DNA from: Synergistaceae bacterium OttesenSCG-928-D05
GTDB taxonomy: Bacteria > Synergistota > Synergistia > Synergistales > Synergistaceae
Assembly (NCBI GenBank): GCA_030266985.1
Contig: JAJDJB010000007.1
Coordinates: 1 to 54,402 of the forward strand
Direction: 5' to 3'
DNA length: 54,402 nt
The translations under genes and the position numbers were made by a program. Position 1 is the first letter of the stretch; every line of letters begins with the position of its first letter. The notes under the pieces were generated by a model, which ran no database searches, was not told the DNA's origin, and saw nothing but the letters and a program-made list of their open reading frames with translations. Below, one piece after another: positions 53,767 to 54,402 of this stretch.

Positions 53767-54402
53767 GGCTTTTTATCGTCCGGCACGGCGAGACGGACTG
53801 GAATCGCGAGGGGCGCTTCCAGGGACAGCGGGACACCGACCTCAGCGAAAAAGGCCTTGCGCAGGCGGACCTCGTAGCGAATTTTTTGGCGGACCGCACA
53901 TTCGAAGCGGTCGTGAGCAGCCCGCTGAAACGCGCGCGCGTCACAGGCGCGAAAATCGCGGAAGCCTGCGGATGCAAAACGTTTGAAATAATGGAAGAGC
54001 TGACCGAAATCCATCACGGAGATTGGGAAGGATTGCTTTCGACGGAAGTTAGCGGAAAGTGGCCGGGGATTTTGAAAGAATGGCACGCCGCGCCGGAGCG
54101 CGTCACGATGCCGGGTGTCGGCGGAGAATCCCTCGACGATGTGCAAAAACGCTGCATTTTGGCCTCTGAAAAAATCGTAAAAAAATATTCGGGCGACGTC
54201 TGCGTCGCGGCGCATGACGCCGTAATAAAAGCATTGCTCTGTTATTACACAGGCGCACCGCTTTCGAGTTTCTGGAATTTTCAAATCGCGAATTGCAGTC
54301 TGACGATCGTTGAACTTCGGGACGGAAAGCCACCTCGCGTCAGCCTCATGGGAGACGCGCATTTTCTGGGGGACGGTTTTGACTTGCCCGAACAAAAAGG
54401 AT
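53763..54402 (+). CDS. Histidine phosphatase family protein, partial
   Basis: An open frame of at least 213 residues that runs off the window. LFIVRHGETDWNREGRFQGQ is the phosphate-binding RHGE motif with the catalytic His; SSPLKRAR, the acid-site region ELTEIHHGDWEG, and CVAAHDAVIKALL with the second catalytic His follow. It is a member of the phosphoglycerate mutase-like superfamily, which includes metal-independent phosphoserine phosphatases. The ATGA overlap with serA makes phosphoserine phosphatase an attractive guess; cobalamin-type phosphatase or mutase are alternatives. Confidence 0.87.
   Translation, partial: MRLFIVRHGETDWNREGRFQGQRDTDLSEKGLAQADLVANFLADRTFEAVVSSPLKRARVTGAKIAEACGCKTFEIMEELTEIHHGDWEGLLSTEVSGKWPGILKEWHAAPERVTMPGVGGESLDDVQKRCILASEKIVKKYSGDVCVAAHDAVIKALLCYYTGAPLSSFWNFQIANCSLTIVELRDGKPPRVSLMGDAHFLGDGFDLPEQKG

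Overview
The window reads as chromosomal DNA from a Gram-negative-type (diderm), amino-acid-using anaerobe, most likely a member of the Synergistota. The most specific clue is a secreted protein (15051-17147) that ends in what looks like the phylum's Synergy-CTERM sorting tail: an SGSS-N-C stretch, one membrane helix, then RRRK. Two type V autotransporters with outer-membrane barrels, a Zn-type Fur protein, sodium:solute symporters paired with amidohydrolases, and a YedE selenium transporter fit this. The taxon is inferred from these genes and was not tested by a search.

Layout. 1-2700 (+): a small membrane protein, then a MarR regulator overlapping ftsH. 2700-12500, mostly minus: a MATE exporter with a DHH phosphoesterase; a GntR/FCD regulator with an amidohydrolase; a symporter with a second amidohydrolase; a secreted protein of unknown function. 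An FMN reductase lies on the plus strand. 12700-19800 (-): an exported FAD enzyme, the Synergy-CTERM protein, tusA-like and yedE genes behind a structured leader, and aquaporin. 19900-20400 is an array of 105-bp tandem repeats. 20400-23900 (-): a C39-like cysteine-protease-fold protein, cysE behind a cysteine leader-peptide attenuator, a TAXI binding protein and a flavodoxin-fold reductase. 23960-26340: exonuclease III, a GNAT acetyltransferase, two copies of a palindromic element and an IS30-type remnant. 26340-32030 (-): a hydantoin/cyclic-ureide operon (IclR regulator, small symporter accessory protein, symporter, racemase, cyclic amidase, N-carbamoyl hydrolase). 32220-42630: fur, then a divergent ilv-leu operon (leader peptide, ilvN, ilvC, leuA, leuC, leuD, leuB, ilvB, ilvD). 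42850-43030: tRNA-Tyr and tRNA-Thr. 43470-51690: two autotransporters, the second broken by a frameshift and an exact 244-bp tandem duplication. 52100 to the end: serA translationally coupled to a histidine-phosphatase gene that runs off the window.

How the parts fit. Two biosynthetic units are preceded by leader peptides rich in codons for their own end product: Cys-Cys-Cys before cysE, and Leu/Val/Ile before ilvN. Each is followed by an intrinsic terminator, so ribosome-mediated attenuation looks like a recurring mode of control here. The catabolic units (GntR-amidohydrolase, symporter-amidohydrolase, hydantoin cluster) pair uptake with cleavage of peptide-like or cyclic amides and sit next to their own regulators. 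serA, cysE and the downstream phosphatase suggest serine-to-cysteine synthesis.

The strongest candidates for something undescribed are the pseudoknotted leader of yedE, the apparently leaderless cysteine attenuator of cysE, the 105-bp repeat array, and the reversible-looking duplication inside the second autotransporter.
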